A stretch of DNA of 64,000 nucleotides from Anaerolineae bacterium (GTDB lineage Bacteria; Chloroflexota; Anaerolineae; Promineifilales; Promineifilaceae), in the NCBI GenBank assembly GCA_028277515.1, contig JANQGC010000231.1:1-64000 (forward strand), read 5' to 3'. A model generated the notes under the pieces. It saw only the letters and a list, made by a program, of their open reading frames with translations. It did not search any database and was not told the DNA's origin. Positions 24,591-33,077 of the stretch are shown here, one piece after another. The translations under genes and the position numbers were made by a program. Numbering within the stretch: position 1 is the first letter of the stretch; each line of letters opens with the position of its first letter.

Positions 24591-25209
24591 TTTTGGCCCC
24601 GCCTTGCTCGACCAATTGCGCCAGTACCTCGTATGGTTGAGCGCCAACAACGCCGGTCATACCCACGGCGAAAGTGGGCACGCCGGTGACGCCAATGCCC
24701 CGTGCGAACTGCCAATCCTGGTCAACGGCCGTTTGCATCAGCCGCTCTTCCAAAACCTCCCGCGCCTCCTCGACCGGCAGCCTCACTTGCCGGACTACAT
24801 CCAGCAGCACGTCCACATCCCCAATGTTCCGCCCGTCCACAAAATAGACCTGGTAAAGCGCCATGTTCAGGGATTCGCTCTGCGGAAATCCTTCCCCCCA
24901 CCTGGCCAGTTCCTGCGCCAGGCGTGAATTGTAAGTCATCATCCGCCCTTCACTGAAAGGCAGCCCTTCGGCATCCATCAAATTTTTCAGCCGGCGCGTG
25001 GCGGCCTGAATATCAAACTTGCCCCTGAAGTATTCATCCAGCCGCATGCCTTCGTCCGGGGTATTGGGATGAAGAGGAAAGTAAACGTAATGGACCATGA
25101 TGTCATAATTTTGTTTTAACTTTTCAATACGCCCGGTACTGAGATAGCACCAGGGTCAAACAAAGTCGGTAAATACATCAAGTTTAATTGATTGGTTGAT
25201 CTCCTGCAT
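24583..25209 (-). CDS. FrnE/DsbA-like thiol oxidoreductase with in-frame TGA (probable selenoprotein, UPWC)
   Basis: Read from the ATG at 25209, which has AGGAGAG 4 nt upstream, the frame encodes a full-length FrnE-type DsbA protein of 208 residues with a single internal TGA at codon 18 (25,156-25,158). The context is KLDVFTDFV-TGA-PWCYLSTG, so TGA replaces exactly the first cysteine of the CPWC active site. After it the frame continues with normal family blocks: YFPLHPNTPDEGMRLDEYF, the helical insertion, and the cis-Pro loop GIGVTGVPTFAVG near residue 175. UxxC is the usual form of Sec-containing thioredoxin-fold enzymes, and a SECIS-like hairpin starts right after the TGA. Gene finders would call only 24,583-25,098 from an internal ATG, which lacks the active site. 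Alternatives are a nonsense mutation or a sequencing error. Confidence 0.72.
25132..25155 (-). promoter_or_regulatory. Candidate bacterial SECIS hairpin directly after the in-frame TGA
   Basis: The 24 nt immediately 3' of the TGA in the mRNA fold as CCC-(bulged U)-GGU-G-CU, loop AUCUC, AG-U-ACC-GGG. That is nine pairs counting one G-U wobble, with a single bulged U after the third pair. A compact stem-loop with a bulged U immediately downstream of UGA is what SelB recognises in bacteria. The apical loop lacks the GU of E. coli fdhF unless the top three pairs open, which would put a G first in the loop. Confidence 0.55.
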
Positions 25210-25681
25210 GAAGCTCTCCTGGAACGCTGCTAAAAAACAAGCCCGTAAAATCGTCATTTCGAGCGGAGCGAGAAATCTTATTAAGGTTGATAATCAGATC
25301 CCTCATTTCATTCGGGATGACATACCCTGCTGCAATGACATCATTGTAAGTAGGCATCCTCAGATGCCGGTTTCGGAACTCGCGCATCGGAGGATGCGCA
25401 GTTACATGTGATATAGTTCATAAGTATGTCATTTGCTCATAGAAAATCGCTTGCGATGTGTTGTTTCTCGGGATGACATTTACAGTTTCTTTTGTATTGA
25501 AAAAACCCTGCGAAGTGGTGATTCCCGAAAGTGACTTTAAGGGTCTAAAAGTCTTTTACCTGATTTTAGTATGACAGTTTTGGCTGTTGTGAGCAAATTG
25601 TTTCGCCATTGAGCATATATTATCCTATACTTTTGTTCACGCTGGAAAACCATTTTAACTTGTAAAAAAGGAGATTTTTTT
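25210..25681. repeat. Composite intergenic repeat region upstream of the ureohydrolase
   Basis: No gene is visible in this 472-bp gap. It holds a GTCATTTCGAGCGGAGCGAG-type dispersed repeat (25,252-25,325, ending ATTCGGGATGACAT), copy B1 of the two-hairpin element, and a CTCATAGAAAATCGCTTGCGATG stretch followed by CGGGATGACATTTACAGT. The same pieces, in a related order, fill 49,612-49,885, so this is a multi-part repeat shared by at least two places. Confidence 0.7.
25346..25405 (+). repeat. Two-hairpin GTAAC-ended element, copy B1
   Basis: GTAAGTAGGCATC-ctca-GATGCC, spacer GGTTTCGGAACTC, GCGCATC-gga-GGATGCGC, then AGTTAC. The element and about 10 bp on each side match, in inverted orientation, 45,040-45,099 at roughly 85-90% identity. 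Confidence 0.85.
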
Positions 25682-26815
25682 ATGGCTGGTATTGAAGGAG
25701 ATGTATGGCGGTTAGAATATGATCGCTCCAATGATCCCAAGCGGGAACCCGGACCCATTGAACTAAATCGTTATGTTGTTAACCCGGTCGCGCCGGGTGG
25801 CATCCCCACATTTATGCGTTGGCCCGTCTGTTTAACCCCGGAAGATCTCAAAGCGGGCGACGTCGATGTTGCGGTTATTGGTGCTCCGCTGGATTTATCA
25901 GTCGGCCAGCGCGGAACAGCTTTTGGCCCAATGTCCCTACGTACCGCCGACCGCTATATACCAGGTGGTCCGGCTGCTGCTAGTGTGTTGACCCATTTGC
26001 ATGTGATGGTGAAACCGTATGAGATACTCACTTGTGTCGATTATGGCGATGCCGGTATAGACCCATTTAACGCAGTAAATTCACATGAAGAAGTTCGTAA
26101 ACGTGTCCGTGAAATCGCGGAAACAGGTGCTATCCCGATTATCCTGGGCGGTGATCATTCCTTGATGCGTCCTGATGGAATGGCAATGGCCGATGTTTAT
26201 GGCAAGGGCAAAGTAGGCATTATTCATTTTGATGCTCATTATGATGCCGGATCGAATCATTTTGGTCACCATATCACCCATGGTACACCCGTTCGCAACC
26301 TGATTGATGATGGTCATATACCGGGCAAAAATTTCATCCAGGTTGGATTGCGCGGCTATGCCCCCACCGAAGAGGATATGACATGGATGCGCAGCCAGGG
26401 CATCCGCTCGCATTATATGGCCGAAGTCGAACGAGACGGTTTCGCTAACGTGATGGAACGTGCGATTGCTGAGGCGCTAGACGGCCCGGAGTATTTATTT
26501 ATCTCCTTCGATATCGATTCCTTGGATCCGGCTTATGCCCCAGGTACAGGCACACCCGAACCCGGTGGTTTTACCACCCGTGAAATGTTCCCAATGATCC
26601 GCCGTCTCTGTGCAGAAGCCCCGGTTGTGGGCATGGAGATCGTTGAAGTGGCTCCTGCTCATGACCCTGGCTATACAACAGCCCTGAATGGTTTACGTGT
26701 GATTCAAGAAGCATTGACAGGAATAGCCATGCGCAAACAGGGCATTTCTGAGCCACATTATCTCGATCCGCGCACATCCGGACAAGACCCGGTTCCTGGC
26801 CAGAACACGGATTAA
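25682..26815 (+). CDS. Ureohydrolase (agmatinase/arginase family; possibly guanidino-acid or guanidine hydrolase)
   Basis: 377 residues; AAGGAG is placed ~6 nt before the ATG. All metal-binding motifs of the family are present: GGDHS near residue 157, FDAHYDAG near 182, and SFDIDSLDP near 277, which together hold two Mn2+ or Ni2+ ions. The enzyme splits a guanidino compound to urea plus an amine. The long N-terminal part (about 60 residues ending GGIPTFMRWPVCLTPEDLKAGDVDVAVIGAP) is seen in agmatinase-annotated proteins of bacteria, including relatives of guanidino-acid hydrolases and the Ni-dependent guanidine hydrolase. The next gene, 5 nt downstream, is a CbiX-like metal-chelatase protein, which would fit a metal-supply role. 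No ykkC/guanidine riboswitch is recognisable upstream. Confidence 0.88.
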   Translation: MAGIEGDVWRLEYDRSNDPKREPGPIELNRYVVNPVAPGGIPTFMRWPVCLTPEDLKAGDVDVAVIGAPLDLSVGQRGTAFGPMSLRTADRYIPGGPAAASVLTHLHVMVKPYEILTCVDYGDAGIDPFNAVNSHEEVRKRVREIAETGAIPIILGGDHSLMRPDGMAMADVYGKGKVGIIHFDAHYDAGSNHFGHHITHGTPVRNLIDDGHIPGKNFIQVGLRGYAPTEEDMTWMRSQGIRSHYMAEVERDGFANVMERAIAEALDGPEYLFISFDIDSLDPAYAPGTGTPEPGGFTTREMFPMIRRLCAEAPVVGMEIVEVAPAHDPGYTTALNGLRVIQEALTGIAMRKQGISEPHYLDPRTSGQDPVPGQNTD

Positions 26816-26820
26816 CTAGG

Positions 26821-28257
26821 ATGATTCCCACGACGACGATTCTGGTGGCTAACGGCAGTTCGCAAAAAGATGCCTGGGCTGATTTTACCCATCTTGCCGA
26901 TAGCTTTGCAGCTCAATTAGGCCAGCCGGTCATCCCCTGCGCCTTGGATGAGGGGCAGCAGCCGCTGCTCAGCGCCTTATCGCAAGCGTTAAGAGAGGGT
27001 GCCGTCAGGCTGGTGATAATTCCGCTGTTTTTAAGCCCGGCCGCATATAAAAGTAATGCTATTGCCGAGTTTATCACCCAGGCCAGCGGCCGTTGGCCGT
27101 TCTTACAATTCCATCTCAGCCCACCGATCACCTGGGAAGCGTGGGTGAGGCTCTTCAAGCAGTTTGATTGGGGAGAATTTGATAAGCTGGCAGAAAGCGG
27201 CCTCATCCTTGCCTTTGAGAATGATGATCCGCCGATCAATTCAGATATGTGCAAATTGGCGCGCCTGGTTTATGAAGCAGCACCGTTCAGATGGGTGGAG
27301 CCGGCATTTGTGGGAGAGAACGGCCGTCCCGCCCTGCCTGTTGTGTTGGACAGAATGAAAGCCTTTGGGACTGAAAAACTGACCGTCCTACCCTGGGTCT
27401 TATTTTCCGGAATGGCGCTTACGCAAATAAAGGCCACCATGCAGGAAGACATAGATGCTGCCCTTGGGCCCCATCTTGCGGCCCAACCTACCCTGCTCGG
27501 ACTCTTGCAGGAACAACATGAAATGGCCCTGGCTGATCGCAGTTTGCTGCCGGTCAGTTGGGAAGAAGTCGAACGGCAGTTAGCGGCCGAAGTGAACACC
27601 CATGATAAGTTGAAACCGGGACAAAACGCTCCCGATGAAGATGAATACCAGCAGCTTCAGGCCAAGATTAACGCGATTCTGCCACCGCGTTATCAAGATA
27701 GTCTGGATATGGTAAGTCCGGCACCCATGCCCGCCGCGGATTTGGTTTTTGATAGTGAGGGTCGTATCGCCTGGAATGAGATATTCGGCGTTGATGATCC
27801 CGATAACCCCTTTTGTGAACTGGCCTTAGCCGGAGGTCCGGCGCACCGGGGGGATCTTTTACAGGCTGTGACGGCTGCCGACTGCACGGCGCAGCCAGGC
27901 AAATATGCCGCTGTCGTGGCCGAAATTGAACGGGGCATCCACATGATCACCGGCTTAGAGACTATAAAAAGTGCCGTGCCCGGCTGGGTAGGCGTGCAGT
28001 GTGCCGGGGAAGCGATGGCCATCTGGCTGGTTCGAGCGATTATCGTCGAAAATGTGATGGTGCGCCGGGAGGGGGATGTGCTTTATTTACCTGCCGGACC
28101 ACACTTTACCCAAAAAGACCAAATCAAAAGCATCGTCACTGTGACAGCCAAAACCTGGCATTATTGGATTGAACATATGACCCGACAGGAACTGTTCAAA
28201 GCTGCCGAAACTTCAGCGAATAAGGTTTTGCAAAATGACCCAATTTTTCCCATTTGA
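26821..28257 (+). CDS. CbiX/SirB-like chelatase-domain fusion protein of unknown substrate
   Basis: 478 residues, starting 5 nt after the ureohydrolase. The first ~110 residues resemble a CbiX chelatase module (TTILVANGSSQKDAWADFTHLADSF, then RLVIIPLFLSPAAYKSNAIAEFI). Residues ~125-240 look like a second, partly degenerate module (LVYEAAPFRWVEPAFVGENGRPALPVVLDRMKAFGTEKLTVLPWVLFSGM). In CbiX and CfbA these insert Co2+ or Ni2+ into sirohydrochlorin. The usual first-module metal histidine of HGS is replaced (NGSSQ). The last ~190 residues (from DSLDMVSPAPMPAADLVF, with a GIHMITGLETIKSAVPGWVGVQC region) I cannot assign. No other cobalamin gene is present. A metallochaperone role for the adjacent ureohydrolase is possible but unproven. 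Confidence 0.62.
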   Translation: MIPTTTILVANGSSQKDAWADFTHLADSFAAQLGQPVIPCALDEGQQPLLSALSQALREGAVRLVIIPLFLSPAAYKSNAIAEFITQASGRWPFLQFHLSPPITWEAWVRLFKQFDWGEFDKLAESGLILAFENDDPPINSDMCKLARLVYEAAPFRWVEPAFVGENGRPALPVVLDRMKAFGTEKLTVLPWVLFSGMALTQIKATMQEDIDAALGPHLAAQPTLLGLLQEQHEMALADRSLLPVSWEEVERQLAAEVNTHDKLKPGQNAPDEDEYQQLQAKINAILPPRYQDSLDMVSPAPMPAADLVFDSEGRIAWNEIFGVDDPDNPFCELALAGGPAHRGDLLQAVTAADCTAQPGKYAAVVAEIERGIHMITGLETIKSAVPGWVGVQCAGEAMAIWLVRAIIVENVMVRREGDVLYLPAGPHFTQKDQIKSIVTVTAKTWHYWIEHMTRQELFKAAETSANKVLQNDPIFPI

Positions 28258-28852
28258 CATTTTCATGGCCCTGCTGGTGACGATGGGGCCGTTGAAAGTG
28301 ATGCTGGTTTATGCTGACCTGACGCGGAATATGGACAAGGCAACCCGGCGTCGAATCGCTATCAAAGCAGTGCTGATTGCTTTTATTGTCGGTCTAGTAT
28401 TCATTGGCTTGGGCAAGGTCCTTCTCGATCTTTTCCATTTTTCGACACTCGCGCTGAGCATTGCCGGTGGGGCCATCTTGTTTGTCGTTGGCATCGACAT
28501 GGTCCTCTCTGAGGGCCACACCAAAGTCGACACTGATCGCGACCCTACTGAAATCGCGACCTACCCGCTGGCGATGCCCATGATGGCCACCCCCATTGGC
28601 ATCGTCATTCTGACAACGGTCTCTGCCCGCTTCACTGATGATACGGAAACGCTGTTGTTAATGGCCCTTCTTTTAGCTATTGTGATGGCCATCAACCTGC
28701 TGGTGCTGCTGACTGAAAGCGTCATTTTAAAGTACATTAGCCCCGACATCATCAATGTGGCCGAGCGGATTTTAGGGTTACTGCTGGCGGCATTGGCTGT
28801 GCAAACCATCCTCAACGCTCTTCAGGAACTTGGTTTAATTGTCCTCCCGTAA
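28235..28852 (+). CDS. MarC-family integral membrane protein
   Basis: 205 residues, overlapping the previous gene by 23 nt. Six membrane helices are visible, with the family signature near the N-terminus (FFPFDIFMALLVTMGPLKVMLVYADLT) and YPLAMPMMATPIGIVILTT in the middle, the block that usually reads PLA.P...GPG. MarC/UPF0056 proteins are inner-membrane proteins of unclear function; earlier links to multiple antibiotic resistance are not supported. The overlap with the chelatase fusion indicates one transcript with the ureohydrolase gene. Confidence 0.9.
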   Translation: MTQFFPFDIFMALLVTMGPLKVMLVYADLTRNMDKATRRRIAIKAVLIAFIVGLVFIGLGKVLLDLFHFSTLALSIAGGAILFVVGIDMVLSEGHTKVDTDRDPTEIATYPLAMPMMATPIGIVILTTVSARFTDDTETLLLMALLLAIVMAINLLVLLTESVILKYISPDIINVAERILGLLLAALAVQTILNALQELGLIVLP

Positions 28853-28905
28853 CCAAGGTTATTTCTCGTTTTCATGTTACTTTCCTTTTTCAGGATTGTG
28901 CTGCT

Positions 28906-29385
28906 TCAGAACACCCCATTTGAATTCCGAACATTACCGCCGGTCAACCATAGGTAGAATCGCATGAACCCGTCAATTGGTTGGATGGCATCCCAATGTT
29001 CTACAATTTTTCCATCTTCAATTTTCCAAGTGTCTATAATGTTGAAACCTTTTCGATCATCTCCCCGGTGTTTCATTCTTATCGTTGCATGGGAGTGAAA
29101 GATGACGTAATCGCCATCGACGAATATATGTTTTACATCATAAGTAAAGTCTGGAAATCGCTTGGCGAATTGTCGAAAATAATCAACCAAACCATCGATA
29201 CCGTCAGGAATGCCTCTATTGTGTTGAGTATAGGGATTACCGCCGTACTTTTTCTTAATGAGGTCGAACTCGTGGTTGTTCATTAAATGTTGCACAAACT
29301 CCGTGATAAGTTCTGCATTTTCTAACTCCTTGTTCGACCAATGGTCTTTCTTTAATGATTCAAAACTGATGTTTAACTTGTTCAT
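28906..29385 (-). CDS. SnoaL/NTF2-like protein (polyketide-cyclase-type ester cyclase fold)
   Basis: 159 residues. The cone-shaped SnoaL-like fold is recognised by LITEFVQHLMNNHEFDLIKKKYGGNPYTQHN near the N-terminus, GLVDYFRQFAKRFPDFTYDVKHIFVDGDYVIFHSHATI in the core and NIIDTWKIEDGKIVEHWDAIQPID at the end. The last is the usual closing block with the catalytic-type His/Asp of the ester-cyclase group. Many such proteins in bacteria are of unknown role. It lies 72 nt downstream of a TetR gene on the same strand, and its upstream region holds the same 20-bp palindromic operator as that regulator's promoter. It is therefore the likely regulated target. Confidence 0.82.
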   Translation of the reverse strand: MNKLNISFESLKKDHWSNKELENAELITEFVQHLMNNHEFDLIKKKYGGNPYTQHNRGIPDGIDGLVDYFRQFAKRFPDFTYDVKHIFVDGDYVIFHSHATIRMKHRGDDRKGFNIIDTWKIEDGKIVEHWDAIQPIDGFMRFYLWLTGGNVRNSNGVF

Positions 29386-29420
29386 TTTCGTATACCTTTA
29401 TCCTTTCTATAACCCATGAT

Positions 29421-29440
29421 GTGATTGAGCGTTCAGTCAA
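29421..29440 (-). promoter_or_regulatory. TetR operator in front of the NTF2-like gene
   Basis: The 20-bp sequence GTGATTGAGCGTTCAGTCAA is identical to the one at 30,041-30,060. It is an imperfect palindrome of the form TGAyTGArCGyTCArTCA, the pattern of a TetR-dimer site. Confidence 0.75.
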
Positions 29441-29457
29441 ATCATGGCAAAAAAATT

Positions 29458-30024
29458 TTAACTCGTGATCCCTTTCCAATATATCTCAAAAGAACGCGCG
29501 ATATGTTTGGTGAGCGCCATATCTGCCAATTGGTAAGCGATTGCATAATCGGTGGCGGCATCGCGTTGGGCGAAGGCAAGCCGTATCACAAACTTGGCAG
29601 GTACATCGCGATAAAGTCCCGACTCTATCGCTTCCGGCACCAATGTTTTTGCAAACGACCATTGATACAAAGATTGAGATTGTGCATCATTGCTCACCAA
29701 ATCGGATATTTTCAGCTGTTGAAGAAGCCGATAACGGTCATGAAAGCGAACACCCCAATCAATATAGCGAAACCAAATGTGCTCAACACGCTCTTTAACA
29801 GTGCCATTTTCCGGGTAACCATGTGCGATATGTGATGCTTGCTCTTGCTTCAATTGCAGAAACACTTCATCAATCAGACCGTTTTTTGATTCAAAATAGT
29901 TGAACAAAGTTCCTGTTGAGATTTGGGCGTGTTTTACAATTTTAGATGTGGGCGTGTTCCAAAACCCGTATTTGACAAATAATTCAATTGAGGCTTCGAT
30001 AATTTGTGTTCGCGTATCATTCAT
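29458..30024 (-). CDS. TetR/AcrR-family transcriptional regulator controlling the adjacent NTF2-like gene
   Basis: 188 residues from the ATG at 30024. The TetR helix-turn-helix is near the N-terminus (TRTQIIEASIELFVKYGFWNTPTSKIVKHAQISTGTLFNYFESKNGLIDEVF). The C-terminal domain resembles the TetR_C group found in Gram-positive and Bacteroidota regulators. The start at 30024 is set by the promoter, whose -10 box ends 7 nt before it, leaving no room for a leader; an in-frame ATG at 30120 lies upstream of the promoter. The operator in its promoter spacer and the identical one before the NTF2-like gene indicate autorepression and control of that gene. AT-rich relative to neighbours. Confidence 0.9.
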   Translation of the reverse strand: MNDTRTQIIEASIELFVKYGFWNTPTSKIVKHAQISTGTLFNYFESKNGLIDEVFLQLKQEQASHIAHGYPENGTVKERVEHIWFRYIDWGVRFHDRYRLLQQLKISDLVSNDAQSQSLYQWSFAKTLVPEAIESGLYRDVPAKFVIRLAFAQRDAATDYAIAYQLADMALTKHIARSFEIYWKGITS

Positions 30025-30060
30025 GTTGAATATGATAGCAGTGATTGAGCGTTCAGTCAA
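30025..30060 (-). promoter_or_regulatory. TetR promoter with operator inside the spacer; leaderless
   Basis: On the minus strand: TTGACT (30055-30060), a 17-nt spacer, TATCAT (30032-30037), 7 nt, then the ATG. The 20-bp palindromic operator (30,041-30,060) fills the -35 and most of the spacer, so bound TetR would block RNA polymerase directly. Confidence 0.75.
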
Positions 30061-30202
30061 ATTTACATTAGATATAGCTTTTTTGTCTCTAAACGTTATC
30101 AATTTGAGAAAAAGGGGCAAATTTCCAACGCCGTTAAAAGATGCCAGATACTACTTTGCAGAGTTTATATTTTTTATCAGCCACGATTTAATGGAGGTTA
30201 TC

Positions 30203-30265
30203 ATGAAGACAACTGAAAATTGGAAGAATAAATTTCTGGTTACAAAGCCCTGGAAGCCTAATTAG
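30203..30265 (+). CDS. Possible 20-residue peptide upstream of the MalT-like regulator
   Basis: ATG at 30203 with GGAGG 6 nt before it opens a frame for MKTTENWKNKFLVTKPWKPN and then TAG. The peptide is basic, without Cys or a signal sequence, and matches nothing I recognise. It lies 52 nt before the MalT-like gene and could be a leader peptide, a small signalling or RiPP-like peptide, or chance. The good ribosome-binding site is the only real support. Confidence 0.35.
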   Translation: MKTTENWKNKFLVTKPWKPN

Positions 30266-30304
30266 TCAATTAATTTATAAAGGGGAGAAAAGTTGACGTC
30301 CTAG

Positions 30305-30316
30305 TATAATAGGCAT
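30305..30316 (+). promoter_or_regulatory. -10 box 6 nt before the ATG of the MalT-like gene
   Basis: A consensus TATAAT (30305-30310) is followed by AGGCAT and the ATG at 30317, so transcription should begin at or next to the start codon. A convincing -35 box at 16-18 nt is not visible. Confidence 0.55.
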
Positions 30317-32977
30317 ATGCTGGACACTTTACTGCGCACCAAACTGTTTGCCCCTCCTTTACGGCCGAACCTGGTCCCCCGCCCGCGCCTGATCGGCCGC
30401 CTGAACGAGGGGATGCATGGCAAGCTGACCCTCGTCTCCGCCCCCGCCGGGTTCGGCAAAACCACACTGGTCCTGGCCTGGCTCGACCAGGTGGAGCGGC
30501 CGGCAGCCTGGCTGTCCCTGGATGAAGGGGACAATGATCCCCTGCGCTTTCTGAGCTATTTCGTCACCGCCTTGCAGGGCATCCTGATCGCCAACGCCGC
30601 ATCCTCCGCCGGCGATGGCGAGTTTGGCGCGAAGGTCATTGCCCAACTACAATCACCACAGCCGCCACCGCTGGAAATGTTGTTGACCCAACTGATCAAT
30701 GAGCTGTCGGCCGCTGCCCAAAATGTCATCTTTGTTCTGGATGATTACCACCTGATTTCCGCCCGGCCGGTCCATGATGCCTTGACCTTCCTTCTCGATC
30801 ACCTGCCACAACAGATGCACCTGGTGATCACCACCCGCGAAGATCCGCCGCTACCGCTGTCCCGGCTGCGTGTGCGCGGCGAGCTAAGCGAACTGCGCGC
30901 GGCCGATTTGCGCTTCACCCCGGCCGAAGCTGCCCAATTTCTCAACCAGGTCATGGATCGGCACATCGCCGAGGAAGATGTCGCCGCCCTGGAGCAGCGC
31001 ACTGAAGGCTGGATCGCCGGTCTGCAAATGGCTGCGCTCTCCATGCAGGGGCAAAAAGACGCCCATGACTTCATCCAATCCTTTACCGGCAGCCATCATT
31101 TTGTACTGGATTACCTGGTTGAAGAAGTGCTGGACCGCCAGCCGCCTGGCGTGCAGACATTTTTGCTGCAAACCTCGATTCTTGAACGGCTGTGCGGCCC
31201 CTTAGCCGATGCCGTCGTGCAGGATTTCTCAGAATCCGGGCAAGATACCCTGGAAGCGCTGGACCGGGCCAATTTATTTATCATTCCCCTGGACAATGAG
31301 CGCCGCTGGTACCGGTACCACCATCTCTTCGCCGATCTGCTGCGCCGGCGGCTGGGTCAGGACACGGATGTAACAGTCGAAGAACTGCACCGGCGGGCCA
31401 GCCAATGGTTGGAAGCGAACGGCCTGGAGATTGAAGCCTTTCAACATGCCGCCGCCGCTGGCGACATCGAAAACGCCGCACGCCTGGTAGAGGGAGAAGG
31501 CATGCCGTTGCACTACCGGGGAGCGATGACCCAGGTCATGAGTTGGTTGGAGTCGCTGCCCGCCGAAGCATTAGCCGCCCGGCCGTCATTGGCTGTGCTC
31601 TACGCCTCGGTATTAACCATGACCGGACATGCGCTTAGCCGGGTCAGGGAAGTCTTGCGGGAAACAGAGAGTGTCCTTGAAAAGGCTGAATCTGACGAAA
31701 AGAATCAGGATTTACTGGGACAAATCGCCGCCTTACGGGCGATGCTGGCCATCCCGGAATATGATCTGCAGGAAATCGAGATCCAATCACGCCGCGCGTT
31801 GGAACTGCTCAGCCCGGATAATCTGCCGGCGCGCACAGGCGCCAACTGGAGCCTGGGCCTGGCCTACCAGCGCCAGGGTGATCGTGAAAAGGCGGCCCGC
31901 GTGTATGGCGACGCGGTGGCCATCAGCCAGGCCACGGGCAACACCATGATCCTGTTGGCTGCCCAAACCAGCCTGGGCCAGATCTTGGAAGAGGAAAACG
32001 AGCTGCATCAGGCGGCCGTCAGCTACCGGGAGGCGCTCGAATTCGTCGGCGACCCACCCCATCCGGGAGGCTGTGAGGCTTTCCTGGGACTGGCGCGACT
32101 CTACTATCAATGGAATGATCTGCCGGCTGCCAGGGAGTATGCCCAGACGGCGCTGGACCTGGCCCGGCAGATGGTGACTGTGGATACGCCTGCTGCCGCA
32201 CAAGCGATGCTAGCTAAAATTCTACTGGCCGAGGGTGACCTATCCGGCGCGGCCGAATTGTTAGCGCAGGCCAATCAGTTCATGAACGAACGCGGGTTTG
32301 TTGACCGTCTGCCGGAGATCGCCGCCGTCCGGGCCCGTTTGCTGTTGGGTCAGGGCCACCTGTCTGAGGCCAGGCGGTTGGCTGAATCATATGATCTGCC
32401 GCACAGCCAGGTCCGCATTCTGCTGGCCCAGGGTGATTCGGGGGGTGCGGCCGAGCGGCTGCAATCCCTGCTCCGGCAGGAGCAAGAGAGCGATCGGCCG
32501 GATGAGGCGCTTAAAACACGGCTGCTGCTGGCCCTGGCCTACCAGGCGTTGGGTGATCGAGACAAAGCCCAGGAGCTGCTGAATGAAGGATTGGCCCTGG
32601 CCGAACCGGGCGGTTATGTGCGCTTGTTTGTCGATGAAGGACGGCCGATGCGCCGCTTACTGTCTACAGCCCGCGTGCCGCAACCATACCAGGCTTATGT
32701 ACACACACTCCTCAACGCGTTTCCCGCAGAAAAGCAAAAAGAGGTTTCCCAGGCCAAAAGAGAAATGGCTGGCGAGACCTTGCTGGACCCGCTCAGCGAA
32801 CGGGAAATCGAGGTTCTGGCTTTGATTGCGCAGGGATTGTCCAACCCGGAAATCGCCGCCCGCCTTTTTCTTTCGCTAAACACCGTCAAAGTTCACACGC
32901 GCAATATCTACAGCAAGATGGACGTGCACAACCGCACTGAGGCTGCTGCTAAAGCCAGGACCATCGGTATCCTGTAG
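30317..32977 (+). CDS. LuxR-family MalT-like ATP-dependent regulator (LAL/STAND)
   Basis: 886 residues. N-terminal NTPase: a [21 protein letters not shown] opening, Walker A AGFGKTTL (Lys48) and Walker [10 protein letters not shown] near residue 140. A winged-helix/sensor part and the [14 protein letters not shown] block typical of MalT relatives follow. Residues ~390-800 are TPR-like helical repeats ([23 protein letters not shown] and many more) that sense a ligand. The C-terminus is a LuxR helix-turn-helix ([51 protein letters not shown]). Such activators oligomerise on ATP and inducer binding. Its targets may be the following block of small membrane proteins and enzymes on the same strand. 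There is no ribosome-binding site; translation is probably leaderless. Confidence 0.93.
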   Translation: MLDTLLRTKLFAPPLRPNLVPRPRLIGRLNEGMHGKLTLVSAPAGFGKTTLVLAWLDQVERPAAWLSLDEGDNDPLRFLSYFVTALQGILIANAASSAGDGEFGAKVIAQLQSPQPPPLEMLLTQLINELSAAAQNVIFVLDDYHLISARPVHDALTFLLDHLPQQMHLVITTREDPPLPLSRLRVRGELSELRAADLRFTPAEAAQFLNQVMDRHIAEEDVAALEQRTEGWIAGLQMAALSMQGQKDAHDFIQSFTGSHHFVLDYLVEEVLDRQPPGVQTFLLQTSILERLCGPLADAVVQDFSESGQDTLEALDRANLFIIPLDNERRWYRYHHLFADLLRRRLGQDTDVTVEELHRRASQWLEANGLEIEAFQHAAAAGDIENAARLVEGEGMPLHYRGAMTQVMSWLESLPAEALAARPSLAVLYASVLTMTGHALSRVREVLRETESVLEKAESDEKNQDLLGQIAALRAMLAIPEYDLQEIEIQSRRALELLSPDNLPARTGANWSLGLAYQRQGDREKAARVYGDAVAISQATGNTMILLAAQTSLGQILEEENELHQAAVSYREALEFVGDPPHPGGCEAFLGLARLYYQWNDLPAAREYAQTALDLARQMVTVDTPAAAQAMLAKILLAEGDLSGAAELLAQANQFMNERGFVDRLPEIAAVRARLLLGQGHLSEARRLAESYDLPHSQVRILLAQGDSGGAAERLQSLLRQEQESDRPDEALKTRLLLALAYQALGDRDKAQELLNEGLALAEPGGYVRLFVDEGRPMRRLLSTARVPQPYQAYVHTLLNAFPAEKQKEVSQAKREMAGETLLDPLSEREIEVLALIAQGLSNPEIAARLFLSLNTVKVHTRNIYSKMDVHNRTEAAAKARTIGIL

Positions 32978-33077
32978 AACAACCCCAATTCCCCAAAATA
33001 ACACGATCACAAATACCTGGTAACACGATCGGGGTATGACACTACCACCCCACGGTCGTTATGCTAAACGCATAAAC

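Noticed and set aside
24583..25098. The FrnE-like gene as a short 171-residue protein from an internal ATG
   Set aside because: This form lacks the whole N-terminal strand and the active site, has no ribosome-binding site, and the upstream codons match the family in frame; reading through the TGA explains the sequence better.
25412..25681. Guanidine (ykkC) riboswitch before the ureohydrolase
   Set aside because: None of the conserved ykkC sequence blocks is visible; the region consists of dispersed repeats.
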